DNA of 64,000 nucleotides, taken from NCBI GenBank assembly GCA_019751815.1, contig JAIEMW010000004.1:167933-231932 (forward strand), given 5' to 3'. The notes under the pieces were generated by a model that made no database searches, was not told where the DNA came from, and saw nothing but the letters and a program-made list of their open reading frames with translations. Made by a program: the position numbers and the translations under genes. This stretch comes from Cyanobacteriota bacterium (GTDB taxonomy: Bacteria; Cyanobacteriota; Vampirovibrionia; Vampirovibrionales; Vampirovibrionaceae). Positions 41,792 through 49,681 of this stretch are shown here, piece by piece (position 1 is the stretch's first letter; each line of letters begins with the position of its first letter).

Positions 41792-42349
41792 TTAACTGTC
41801 ATCAGACTGGCTAAATTGCTGGTAGAGATTCATGACCCGTTTAACATACTGTTGTGTTTCTTTATACGGAGGAATCCCCTTATGTTTATCCACGGCACCG
41901 GGGCCTGCATTATATGCCGCCACAGCATTGGGTACGGAATCATATTTTTGCAATAGTTGCTTGAGATATTTTGTTCCCCCTTGGATATTGTCATCGGGGT
42001 TAAAGCTGTTTTGTACACCCAAGGTTTTTGCCGTTGAAGGCATTAATTGCATTAATCCACGGGCACCCACAGGAGAGACCGCATGGCTGTTAAATCCAGA
42101 TTCTGCCTGAACAACTGCTTTGACCAAATTGGGATCAATCTCCTGCTCACTGGCGTGATCTTGAATTAAATCCAATACTTCTTGGCGTGAGGCACTCGGC
42201 GGGAGCGCTTCTGTTTCTTGATTCAAGAGCGATTGAAATGTTTGTCCTTCTTGATTGACAGGTTGAGCATTTACAGCAGGTTTTGGCGCTGCTTCAAAGC
42301 GTTGTTGAATCTCTTCAATTCTGAGTAATGCTGCCTGTAGACTATTCAA
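41792..42349 (-). CDS. Lytic transglycosylase (SLT domain), first gene of the flagellar operon
   Basis: Cleaves peptidoglycan, here probably to let the rod through. SLT core: IDPNLVKAVVQAESGFN with the catalytic Glu at E83, VSPVGARGLMQLMPSTAK, VAAYNAGPGAVDK. 185 residues. No signal peptide is visible, as in transglycosylases exported by the flagellar machine (for example SltF), or it may be carried out with the rod. It would supply the muramidase activity missing from the short FlgJ. Confidence 0.9.
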   Translation of the reverse strand: MNSLQAALLRIEEIQQRFEAAPKPAVNAQPVNQEGQTFQSLLNQETEALPPSASRQEVLDLIQDHASEQEIDPNLVKAVVQAESGFNSHAVSPVGARGLMQLMPSTAKTLGVQNSFNPDDNIQGGTKYLKQLLQKYDSVPNAVAAYNAGPGAVDKHKGIPPYKETQQYVKRVMNLYQQFSQSDDS

Positions 42350-42688
42350 AATTTACCCGCCTCGCTGGTTACAGCGAAAAATTGCCTCTATGTTTATCTC
42401 TCTGTTTTGATGAACCCATTGCTTCTTGTGTGTAGAAACACTGTCACTGGATCGACAATAAATCCAAAACAGTTTGTCCTACATTTACAGTAAACTTCCG
42501 CATCTGCCTTTTCATCCACCAGATGCAGGAGAGCCACGCTAAACAGTAAAAACTCCCCCAGACAAAGGACATGTATAGTGGTTTAAGCGCGAACTGGTTT
42601 ACGCTAGAATAAGCGGGATTAAGCTAGAATAAGATGGTAAATCCCCCCGTTAAATGCAATTTAAGACCCAGGAGACCCTTCCAAATTC
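42350..42688. other. Divergent regulatory region of the flagellar operon and the amidinotransferase gene
   Basis: 339 bases without a gene. It contains the palindrome TTTACAGTAAA (42484-42494), an inverted repeat GCATCTG (42500-42506)/CAGATGC (42520-42526), and a direct repeat GCTAGAATAAG (42603-42613 and 42623-42633, period 20). I find no convincing sigma-28 (TAAA-N15-GCCGATAA) or sigma-54 (GG-N10-GC) promoter toward the flagellar genes. Confidence 0.6.
42603..42633 (+). repeat. Direct repeat of GCTAGAATAAG (period 20), each with a -10-like TAGAAT
   Basis: Two perfect 11-base copies at 42603-42613 and 42623-42633. Each contains TAGAAT; the tRNA-His promoter carries the same GCTAGAATAA at 3483-3492. 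Good -35 boxes are lacking at 17 bases, so promoter function is possible but unproven. Confidence 0.55.
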
Positions 42689-43585
42689 ATGGCGTCCCTT
42701 CCAGCCCCACTCAATCTAAACGCTCCAGGCATTACCCCACTTAGCAGTGCGAAACAGGCCGCCATTTTGATGTGCCCTCCAGACTACTTTGAGGTGGCCT
42801 ATCAAATTAATCCCTGGATGGACGCAGGGGTCCCTCTCAATCTGGACTTGGCCCAAAAACAGTGGCTAACACTCAAGCAAACGCTGGAACAAGAAGCCAA
42901 AACCAAAATTTACACGCTGCCCCCTGCCAAAGGACTCCCCGACTTGGTGTTTACCGCCAACGCTGCTTTTGTCTACCAGGATTTGGCCGTAATCGCCCAT
43001 TATAAATATCCCGAAAGACAGCCCGAAGAGCCTATTGCCCGACAATGGTTTGAAGAGCAAGGATTTCGCATAGTCACTCTTCCTCCTACCCTATACTTTG
43101 AGGGCGCAGGAGACGCGCTCATTTGGAATGGTTACGTTTTTGCTGGATACGGCCCTCGTACCAAGATGGAATCACACAGCTGGATTAGTAGAGAGTCTGG
43201 CCTCCCTGTTCTGTCTCTCGAACTCGTTAATCCACGGTTCTATCATATCGATGTGTGCCTCTGTCCTCTCAGTGATGGGCACTGTCTGTATTTCCCAGAA
43301 GCCTTCTCTCATCTCAGTCAACTGCTGATTGAGCGGACCATCCCGGCAGATCATCTGATCCGGGTCAGCGCAGAGGAGGCCAGCCATTTTGCGTGCAATG
43401 CCGTCAATGTTGGCAATGTTGTTGTGTTTAACCAGGGCAAACTTGATAACAAGAGTCCTAACGAGCTTCAGGGCGGGCTTCAGGACACACTGACTGAAAG
43501 AGGATTTCGCGTCATCCCGCTCGATCTCAGCGAGTTCCTCAAATCTGGCGGGTCAGCCAAATGCCTGACACTGCGAGTCGGATAA
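42689..43585 (+). CDS. Amidinotransferase-fold arginine dihydrolase / dimethylarginine dimethylaminohydrolase-type enzyme
   Basis: Hydrolyses the guanidino group of arginine or a methylarginine. Pentein-fold signatures: ILMCPPDYFEVAYQINPWM (substrate Asp/Asn side), LVFTANAAFVYQ, YFEGAGDALIW (E138/D142), HIDVCLCPL with catalytic His H186, and the nucleophile near the C-terminus in GGSAKCLTL (C292). MCPPDYFEV...NPWM is the signature of the cyanobacterial arginine-guanidine-removing enzyme ArgZ/AgrE N-domain and of related DDAH proteins. Here the domain stands alone (298 residues); the C-terminal ornithine-cyclodeaminase-like part of AgrE is absent. Arginine to ornithine plus ammonia is the likeliest reaction, by family inference. 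Confidence 0.85.
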   Translation: MASLPAPLNLNAPGITPLSSAKQAAILMCPPDYFEVAYQINPWMDAGVPLNLDLAQKQWLTLKQTLEQEAKTKIYTLPPAKGLPDLVFTANAAFVYQDLAVIAHYKYPERQPEEPIARQWFEEQGFRIVTLPPTLYFEGAGDALIWNGYVFAGYGPRTKMESHSWISRESGLPVLSLELVNPRFYHIDVCLCPLSDGHCLYFPEAFSHLSQLLIERTIPADHLIRVSAEEASHFACNAVNVGNVVVFNQGKLDNKSPNELQGGLQDTLTERGFRVIPLDLSEFLKSGGSAKCLTLRVG

Positions 43586-43593
43586 AGATTGAC

Positions 43594-44019
43594 TTATTCA
43601 AATAAACCAGCGAGACGCTTGGTATCAAAGCCCTCTTGATGGTGGGTTAAAACCACTTCGGTTGAAATCCCACCACGGGGGGTAAAACTTCCGGTAATTT
43701 TAATATACCGAGGCTGACAGACGGCCAAGATGTCATCGAGAATCTGGTTTACTGCGTTTTCGTAGAATATACCGCGGTTTCGGTAACCCAACAGATAGTA
43801 TTTAAAGGCTTTCAGCTCGATACAATTCGTATCCGGCACGTACTCCACTAAGATAGTTCCAAAGTCGGGGAGCCCGGTTTTAGGGCACACTGAGGTAAAC
43901 TCTGGGGTCTCAATCCGGATTAAAAAATCACGGTGGGCATTTCCATTAGGCCACACCTCAATAGCGTAATCAGTTCCAGCCTGTTCAGTCCGTGTCTGTG
44001 TCGTTGTTTCAGCAGTCAT
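43594..44019 (-). CDS. queF: NADPH-dependent 7-cyano-7-deazaguanine reductase
   Basis: Reduces preQ0 to preQ1 in queuosine synthesis. Type I (single-domain) QueF: the covalent Cys C45 in FTSVCPKTGLPDFG, the substrate Asp in PDFG, and LKAFKYYLLGYRNRGIFYENAVNQI. 141 residues from the ATG at 44019; a TTG at 44061 is possible but has no ribosome binding site. The leader does not show a preQ1 riboswitch that I can recognise. Convergent with the amidinotransferase gene, 8 bases apart. Confidence 0.95.
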   Translation of the reverse strand: MTAETTTQTRTEQAGTDYAIEVWPNGNAHRDFLIRIETPEFTSVCPKTGLPDFGTILVEYVPDTNCIELKAFKYYLLGYRNRGIFYENAVNQILDDILAVCQPRYIKITGSFTPRGGISTEVVLTHHQEGFDTKRLAGLFE

Positions 44020-44126
44020 CGTTGAAAGCCCATTCCCTTGTTTATCGATCTTTCGTATCAAGTAAGGGCATCATAGTACGGGCAGAGAATACCTGCAAGA
44101 CAATGGGTTATGGCCGATCTACCTGG

Positions 44127-44150
44127 CTATTTTAGCTGACTATTTTAGCT
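44127..44150. repeat. 13-bp-period tandem duplication over a stop codon
   Basis: CTATTTTAGCT (44127-44137), GA, CTATTTTAGCT (44140-44150). The second copy includes the stop codon (minus-strand TAA, 44147-44145) of the acidic repeat protein. Confidence 0.85.
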
Positions 44151-45293
44151 TTCTTGGGGAAGCGCATTTTGCGGAATAGTCAGAAAGGAGTCAATTGGCA
44201 GTGCCAACTCTAACGGGGGATCAGAGGCCACGGGATCACAGGCAAGTTCCGCATGGGGTGTCTCTGTCTCTGGCAGTTCCCAGGCGCTCTCCTCGAAAGC
44301 CTGTTGAAAGGGACTTTCTGGAGAAAGATCAAGGACAACCACTTCCAACTCTGGCTCTGCCGATATCATTTGTAGCGGAATGGCCTCTGCCTGCATGGAG
44401 GGGGCAAATACAGGTTCTGTAAAATCGGATTCTTCAAAATCTGGCTGCGTAAAATCTGTTTTTTCAGCAGGCGAGACCTGGCATACCACTTGCTCCCAAA
44501 TCACATCTGAAGGATCTTGGGCCTGGACCATCGTTACGACGGGTTCTTCCGGCATCCATCCTTCTTGCTGGTCTGGGGGAAAGAGATCATCCAGATTCAG
44601 AGGCTCTTGCAGATTCAGCGGCTCTTGATAAAGAAACACGTCTGGCATCTCTTGAACTTGCGCTGTCTGAATACCCGTTTCTGGCTCGTCTAGCTCCCGG
44701 ACACTCAACTCTAGTATTTCAAAATCTGCCTCAGTCAATGTTGAACTCGTATCTTGCTGCATCGTGACATCTTGCTGCATCGTGACATCTTGCTCAGTTG
44801 CCAGCGCATGGCTTAACGCTTGAAAAGAGTCAGATTGAAAAGAATCAGATTGTAGGGAGTCTGATTGAAATGATTCTACCGGCTCTTGGTATTCTGCTGT
44901 TTGGATCTGTGATTGAAACACAGGCGGCATTACCCAGGATTCTTCCCAAGAACCCATGTTTACAAAGGCATTTTCTGGCTGAGAGTATACCCTGGGCGCA
45001 GCAGTCGTGCTTGCTGAGGGTGACTGAGCAGACATTACCGGAACCGTAACGCTGACATTCGTGTCTTCTTGATTGAGAGACGATGCTGGGTATTCTGTAG
45101 GCTCAGGTTTCAAATTTTCTGGTTTCAAATTTTCTGGCGCAAAACTCTCTTGGACTTGGTACCGGTCCAACCCAAAGCCAGGCCCAGAAACGGGAATCCA
45201 AGCAGAACGAAGCTTGGGAGACAGCAAATCCTGTGGATTTAGCTTTTTCTTACTCTTCTCTGAGGGAGAATGAAAAAACGCAAACTTCGACAT
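44145..45293 (-). CDS. Acidic, low-complexity repeat protein
   Basis: 382 residues, not recognised, very acidic and rich in Glu, Asp, Gln, Ser and Pro; almost certainly intrinsically disordered. No signal peptide or membrane helix. The N-terminal 30 residues (MSKFAFFHSPSEKSKKKL) are basic. It contains several short in-frame tandem repeats: ENLKP twice, a (S/F)-QSD pentad four times, QDVTMQ twice, QEPLNL twice, and a DFT-P-F/E-SD pair. Most are exact at the DNA level (15- or 18-bp units), so they arose recently. It could be an interaction hub or linker; no function claimed. Confidence 0.65.
   Translation of the reverse strand: MSKFAFFHSPSEKSKKKLNPQDLLSPKLRSAWIPVSGPGFGLDRYQVQESFAPENLKPENLKPEPTEYPASSLNQEDTNVSVTVPVMSAQSPSASTTAAPRVYSQPENAFVNMGSWEESWVMPPVFQSQIQTAEYQEPVESFQSDSLQSDSFQSDSFQALSHALATEQDVTMQQDVTMQQDTSSTLTEADFEILELSVRELDEPETGIQTAQVQEMPDVFLYQEPLNLQEPLNLDDLFPPDQQEGWMPEEPVVTMVQAQDPSDVIWEQVVCQVSPAEKTDFTQPDFEESDFTEPVFAPSMQAEAIPLQMISAEPELEVVVLDLSPESPFQQAFEESAWELPETETPHAELACDPVASDPPLELALPIDSFLTIPQNALPQES
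44753..44788. repeat. Perfect 18-bp tandem repeat in the acidic protein gene
   Basis: CTTGCTGCATCGTGACAT occurs at 44753-44770 and 44771-44788 without a mismatch, coding the repeated QDVTMQ. A four-copy 15-bp array (44820-44879), an 18-bp pair (44592-44609, 44610-44627) and a perfect 15-bp pair (45106-45120, 45121-45135) lie in the same gene. Confidence 0.9.
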
Positions 45294-45533
45294 AGCCTAA
45301 ACCTCGTGATGCTCCTCTGGGGGACGAAAACTGACAACAAGCGCCAAGTAGATAGTAGACCCATTGACCCAGAAAACACCTTGATATTTTTTATCCAGGC
45401 CAGTTCTACTTGTGTTTCCTCTTCGGCATCTTTACGAGCAACTTCAGTTCTGTCGGCAAAATGTAACGATCTCTCTTACAAGCTCAATCGCCCAAGTTCA
45501 CTCATGAGGCAAGATGATTATTGCGGGAGTAAC

Positions 45534-46859
45534 CTAAGACTTTCCCCAATCCTGAAAGGATTTCCGTCGAAAAAAGACCGACTCCTCCGATTGGCCCTGT
45601 GGCACGAAGGTGGCGCTTCTAGAATCCATTTGCTGACTATGCATTTTTTCAGATTTATCGGCCTGTTCTCTACGGTATCGCCAAGCCGTAAAAAACTGGT
45701 TAAACACAACAGGCATAGCACCCACCACCACTAAATTGACAGCCAGCGCAAGGGCATTTCGGGTATTAAGATGCTTCAGCAAAGGCTGCATCAACTCTGG
45801 AGCCTCTTTGGAAACGGTCTCTAACACCTTTCCATAATTAAGTGGCTTAAAGCGAGCAGCTTTATCCAGTACTTTTGCGTCTACCCGCTCCATCAGTGCC
45901 TTCACCAGCCTTGGCGTGGTAATGTAGCCAAGTAAGAACGTCCCAAACTTTGAGGCTTGCTCAATCACCTCGTACTGATCACGACACCCCAAAAACCAAC
46001 CGAGATAAGAAGGGACACCCCACACCCAGAGCGATTGTTTGGCAGACTTCTGTACCGCATTAATCTGATTGGAATGCTTGCCCACAAAGGCCCAGTCCTT
46101 AAACAAGTGCTCCAGTCTCTCTGGGTTGAAAAAGCCGCCCGGTTTCAGCATCAGGTTCCCGCGTCTGGCAATCCACCCTGCGGCGGCCATTGTCCCCAGC
46201 ATTGCTGCCAACCCGCCGACTAGTAACCCTTGGATAATTCTGAGATTTTTTTGGGCGGCCGTATCAGCTTGTTTTCTGTCTTCGGCCGTCGGCACTTTTG
46301 AGCCGCCCAGACCCACCACCTGTTTGTAATCACTAAAGCCTGTTCGACGGATTGTCCGGTAGTTCCTCAAATAAGTGGTTGCAACCAACATAGAAGCGAT
46401 GAGGGCAGATACTCCAAGTGATTTTCCCAGTTTGGCAATCAGCACGCGCTGCCGTTCAAGGCCTTTCAGTCCGGCCAGAGTTACCGCATTCTGTCCCGAA
46501 ATCTGGCGTGCTGGAATTCCTGAAAACCACTGTTGAATGTGATTGGCAACCGCACTCCCCAAGGGCAGCATCACAAACAGCGTACTCCCTTGGGTTAATT
46601 CATTGAATAAGACTTCTTTACGTTCAGCACTGTTGCGTGTAATCGCGGTTCTGGGCAGTACATTGCCAAAAATTTTGGACAGCAGAATAAACCCAGGCTC
46701 GTAGGCTCGTTCAAAAAAGGAGAAAAGCTGGGTCAACGGCCCCACAGAAGTGACCAAGGGCAGTGCTATCGACCCCAAGTTGCCACGAAATGAAACTGTC
46801 TGTCCAAGTAATAACGGCGGTTTATTTGGACTTACAGTTATCCCACCCACTGGGCCCAT
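45534..46859 (-). CDS. Multi-pass membrane protein of unknown function
   Basis: 441 residues. Hydrophobic segments at about 29-45, 85-105, 145-165, 215-235, 285-305 and 365-385 suggest an integral membrane protein with basic cytoplasmic loops; no known family motif. It overlaps the upstream gene by 22 bases, so the two are probably translated together. Segment NSAERKEVLFNELTQG...WFSG is loosely similar in pattern to KERLLLVRQEIVRQ...FSG in the 27782-28540 protein. The 240 bases downstream to 45294 hold no gene. Confidence 0.65.
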   Translation of the reverse strand: MGPVGGITVSPNKPPLLLGQTVSFRGNLGSIALPLVTSVGPLTQLFSFFERAYEPGFILLSKIFGNVLPRTAITRNSAERKEVLFNELTQGSTLFVMLPLGSAVANHIQQWFSGIPARQISGQNAVTLAGLKGLERQRVLIAKLGKSLGVSALIASMLVATTYLRNYRTIRRTGFSDYKQVVGLGGSKVPTAEDRKQADTAAQKNLRIIQGLLVGGLAAMLGTMAAAGWIARRGNLMLKPGGFFNPERLEHLFKDWAFVGKHSNQINAVQKSAKQSLWVWGVPSYLGWFLGCRDQYEVIEQASKFGTFLLGYITTPRLVKALMERVDAKVLDKAARFKPLNYGKVLETVSKEAPELMQPLLKHLNTRNALALAVNLVVVGAMPVVFNQFFTAWRYRREQADKSEKMHSQQMDSRSATFVPQGQSEESVFFRRKSFQDWGKS

Positions 46860-47926
46860 TGTACCGCTTCTTTCTGCCGCTCAATCGCATCGCTATCCAT
46901 AGCATTAACCGACCACGACACAGGTGCTGATGGGCGAATTCGGGAATGAACCAGGATAATGGGGCCTTCTGCTTCTCGCTTTTTGGTGTCCAGCTTGCCG
47001 ATTCGAGTGGACAGATACAATCGTCCCTGATCGTCAATATGATCCAACGTGGTATCAAACTGAAGGGCATTATGCACATAGAACGGGGCGAGATAGCTTG
47101 CCGTCATGTCTTCTACAACAGACTCCCCCGTGCCAACCTGAGAGCCTTGAATATTTTTCACCAGCTGTTTCATATCTTTTACCGCGTTGGCAGCAGCAAT
47201 CCCGCCATGACCTGTTCCTTTTTTGTTGAGCATATGGGTGGTCACATAGACATTTCGGTTGATGAGTCTCGTGGGTGACGAGGCCACAGAAGCCAAACTC
47301 ACCGGCGATTGTGCATTCAGCCTTTTTGCCAACTGTCGGTAAAACCCACCCAGGTTTTGCCCCCATTGCGCTGCTTCTGCATTACATTGCTGTTCTTGCG
47401 CTCCGTTGAGGGTTAAACCAGGAACCCCCACCGTTTTAAGCCCCCCACTCCCATGGACACTGGCAGGATCGACCGCGACAAAGGTGGCTTTCCCAGCAAC
47501 AAATGGGGTTCCAGACTGGGAAGACTGGGCCTCGCTTGACATCACCATAAAGCCCATATCTTTGCCCTTGTTGCTGACCGTATAGGCATGATCCACTTGG
47601 GCCTGAATGGTGGCATGGACATCTAAAGGCTGCGCTTGCTGAGGAAGGCCAGGCTTAAATTTCAACCCAATCAGTGTCGTAAATGCCTCATTACCAGAAT
47701 AAACTTCACCTGTCACAGTCATGGCTTCATCCAAGCGCTCGATGGCAGAACTGACCGTATCACGACCGTCAATCGGAAGCCGGTCATTAATGAAACGGCT
47801 ACTCTGCATAGACGTTGGTGGCGTGAGTTGGGATATCCCTGAGAATAAATTTTTCTTAGAGACGAAATTTTTAGCCGGCGTCACAGACATTGCAGATGCC
47901 CGGTAAGGCAGATGAATGGTATTCAT
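46838..47926 (-). CDS. Protein of unknown function, possibly with two hot-dog-like domains
   Basis: 362 residues, soluble-looking. Shine-Dalgarno GAGAGGA is placed 8-10 bases before the ATG. Residues about 60-145 (ERLDEAMTVTGEVYSGNEAF, KFKPGLP..., GFMVMSSEAQ) and 255-345 (DMTASYLAPFYVHNALQFDTTLDHI, GRLYLSTRIG, GPIILVHSRI) each show a helix followed by long strands, as in hot-dog folds, but no catalytic motif can be named. The gene overlaps the downstream membrane protein, suggesting joint function. Confidence 0.6.
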   Translation of the reverse strand: MNTIHLPYRASAMSVTPAKNFVSKKNLFSGISQLTPPTSMQSSRFINDRLPIDGRDTVSSAIERLDEAMTVTGEVYSGNEAFTTLIGLKFKPGLPQQAQPLDVHATIQAQVDHAYTVSNKGKDMGFMVMSSEAQSSQSGTPFVAGKATFVAVDPASVHGSGGLKTVGVPGLTLNGAQEQQCNAEAAQWGQNLGGFYRQLAKRLNAQSPVSLASVASSPTRLINRNVYVTTHMLNKKGTGHGGIAAANAVKDMKQLVKNIQGSQVGTGESVVEDMTASYLAPFYVHNALQFDTTLDHIDDQGRLYLSTRIGKLDTKKREAEGPIILVHSRIRPSAPVSWSVNAMDSDAIERQKEAVQWAQWVG

Positions 47927-48149
47927 GAATCAGTTCCTCTCCCCGGGGAAACCACATGGCACCCTCTCACAGGGCCTACCCATATCATTTTCCCCTTATT
48001 TTTGTTACCCAGACCTAAACACGGTAAATAACTGTTGTCTATTCCTGTTAATGTTACAAAAAACATCCTCAGATGGCGACCATTTTTTCCCGTGAGGAAA
48101 GTCGATATAAATATTTTGTAACAAGTATCCTTTTTCCAGGCTAGGCAAC

Positions 48150-48178
48150 TTGGGATCTGGTCTGGCTTTGTATATAAT
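48150..48178 (+). promoter_or_regulatory. Promoter of the dicarboxylate symporter gene
   Basis: TTGGGA (48150-48155), 17 bases, TATAAT (48173-48178). Transcription would start near 48185, leaving a leader of about 130 bases. Confidence 0.7.
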
Positions 48179-48244
48179 GTGCCCACATCCATTTGATCCA
48201 ATTTCAAGTCTTGGGAATGACAACCTAGTAAAGTATTTCAAACG

Positions 48245-48267
48245 GTTTGGGCATAGATACCCCAAAC
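48245..48267 (+). promoter_or_regulatory. Leader hairpin before the symporter gene
   Basis: GTTTGGG (48245-48251), 9-base loop, CCCAAAC (48261-48267): a perfect 7-bp stem within the untranslated leader, 50 bases ahead of the start codon. It could be an operator palindrome or an mRNA structure; no T run follows, so it is not a terminator. Confidence 0.4.
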
Positions 48268-48316
48268 TCACTTGTGTTTCAGTATTATTTGCAGAATGAA
48301 AGTAACCTGATCACTT

Positions 48317-49636
48317 ATGCTGTCTCAACTTAAACTTTGGCCTTTCAAACTTTCCTTAACCACACAGGTCTTTCTAGGATTGATTGTGGGTATTCTTCTG
48401 GGTTGCTTTGCTCCGCAAGTGGCAGCAGAACTTAAACCACTTTCCACCATATTTTTACGCATGATCAAAATGCTCATTGCCCCTCTCCTGTTTGCCACGC
48501 TTACCATTGGGATTGCCGGGACAGGAAACCACAAAAACTTAGGCCGAATGGGACTGAAAACCTTTGTTTATTTTGAACTTGTGACCACAGCGGCTTTGGT
48601 AATTGGCCTGGTGGTCGCCAATGTCTGTCAACCAGGGAGTGGAATGACACTCCAATGGCTCAGTCAACATAACGATGCCCATGCACTTCAAGAACTCTCT
48701 CATATTACCCAAAATGCCAGTACAATTTCTCATCAATCCCACTGGGACTTATTTATCCAGTTATTTCCGACTTCAGTGATTGATGCGATGGCCCGCGGGG
48801 ATATTCTACAGCTGGTGGTGTTTTCTGTCTTTTTTGGCCTGGGTTTGGCCGCCGCAGGAGACAAGGGAAAACCTGTATTTACACTACTGGAAGGCCTCTC
48901 TGAGGTGATGTTTAAATTTGTCGGCTACGTGATGGCCTTTGCCCCACTCGGTGTGATGGGCGCGATGGCTTATACTATCAGCGTAAATGGGTTTGGGGTG
49001 TTGTGGGTCTATGCCAAACTCTTGGGTTCTTTGTACCTCGCCTTGGCATTATTTGTATTTTTGGTGCTTTATAGCGTTTGCGCTTGGGCAAAAGTCCCCT
49101 TTGGTCGTCTACTTCAAACCATTAAAGAGCCTTTTCTTTTGGCATTTTCCACGGCCAGCAGCGAAGCTGCCCTGCCTAAAGCCATGCAAGTCATGGAACG
49201 CTTTGGGGTGCCAAAGGCGATTGTGGGTTTTGTGATGCCTACGGGTTACAGCTTTAACTTGGACGGCAGTACTTTGTATCTCGCCCTGGCTGCATTGTTT
49301 GTGGCCCAAATGGCCGGAATTGAACTGTCCCTGCAACAGCAAATTCTGATGATGCTGACCTTGATGGTTACCAGTAAAGGGGTGGCCGCAGTGCCTCGGG
49401 CATCTTTGGTGATTTTAGCTGGGACATTAACCGGTTTTGGCCTGCCCGTTGAGGGAATTGCTGTGATTCTTGGGATTGACCACTTACTCGATATGGGCCG
49501 GACATCGATTAATCTGCTTGGCAATTGCGTTGCAACAACAGTGATTGCTCGCTGGGAAGGTTGCCTGGATGATGCCGCAATGGCAGGCATTGCTCCTGAG
49601 AGTCAGGGAACGACACTCAAACCACAAGCGATCTAA
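48317..49636 (+). CDS. Dicarboxylate/amino acid:cation symporter (DctA/GltP family)
   Basis: Takes up C4-dicarboxylates, glutamate or aspartate with Na+ or H+. Eight hydrophobic segments plus the re-entrant motifs of the family: FSTASSEAALPKAM (HP1 serine loop), VMPTGYSFNLDGSTLYLALA (TM7), VPRASLVILAGTL (HP2) and LLGNCVATTVIARWEG (TM8). The DctA-type TM7/TM8 wording suggests dicarboxylates, but substrate is not certain. 439 residues. Shine-Dalgarno weak. Confidence 0.93.
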   Translation: MLSQLKLWPFKLSLTTQVFLGLIVGILLGCFAPQVAAELKPLSTIFLRMIKMLIAPLLFATLTIGIAGTGNHKNLGRMGLKTFVYFELVTTAALVIGLVVANVCQPGSGMTLQWLSQHNDAHALQELSHITQNASTISHQSHWDLFIQLFPTSVIDAMARGDILQLVVFSVFFGLGLAAAGDKGKPVFTLLEGLSEVMFKFVGYVMAFAPLGVMGAMAYTISVNGFGVLWVYAKLLGSLYLALALFVFLVLYSVCAWAKVPFGRLLQTIKEPFLLAFSTASSEAALPKAMQVMERFGVPKAIVGFVMPTGYSFNLDGSTLYLALAALFVAQMAGIELSLQQQILMMLTLMVTSKGVAAVPRASLVILAGTLTGFGLPVEGIAVILGIDHLLDMGRTSINLLGNCVATTVIARWEGCLDDAAMAGIAPESQGTTLKPQAI

Positions 49637-49681
49637 CTCAAGATCAAGAATCCTTTGCGAGATTTGCGCTAAAATCGGGGT

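Larger units (their letters stand above)
47927..48316. other. Divergent intergenic region with a long-range inverted repeat
   Basis: 390 bases without a credible gene (a minus-strand ORF at 48005-48271 has no ribosome binding site or family character). It holds the inverted repeat TGTTACAAAA (48052-48061)/TTTTGTAACA (48114-48123), a nested CCTCA/TGAGG pair (48066-48070, 48093-48097), and the symporter promoter and leader hairpin to the right. Confidence 0.6.

Noticed and set aside
42350-42688. Sigma-28 or sigma-54 flagellar promoter upstream of the transglycosylase gene
   Set aside because: No TAAA-N15-GCCGATAA and no GG-N10-GC pair with acceptable context on the minus strand; only palindromes were found.
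44020-44144. preQ1 riboswitch before queF
   Set aside because: I looked for the compact pseudoknot (C-rich stem plus A-rich tail) and did not find a convincing match; the stretch is mostly duplicated TTTTAGCT sequence.
48005-48271. Minus-strand ORF of 88 codons in the divergent region
   Set aside because: It runs across the symporter promoter and the inverted repeats, lacks a Shine-Dalgarno and has an unlikely amino-acid make-up.
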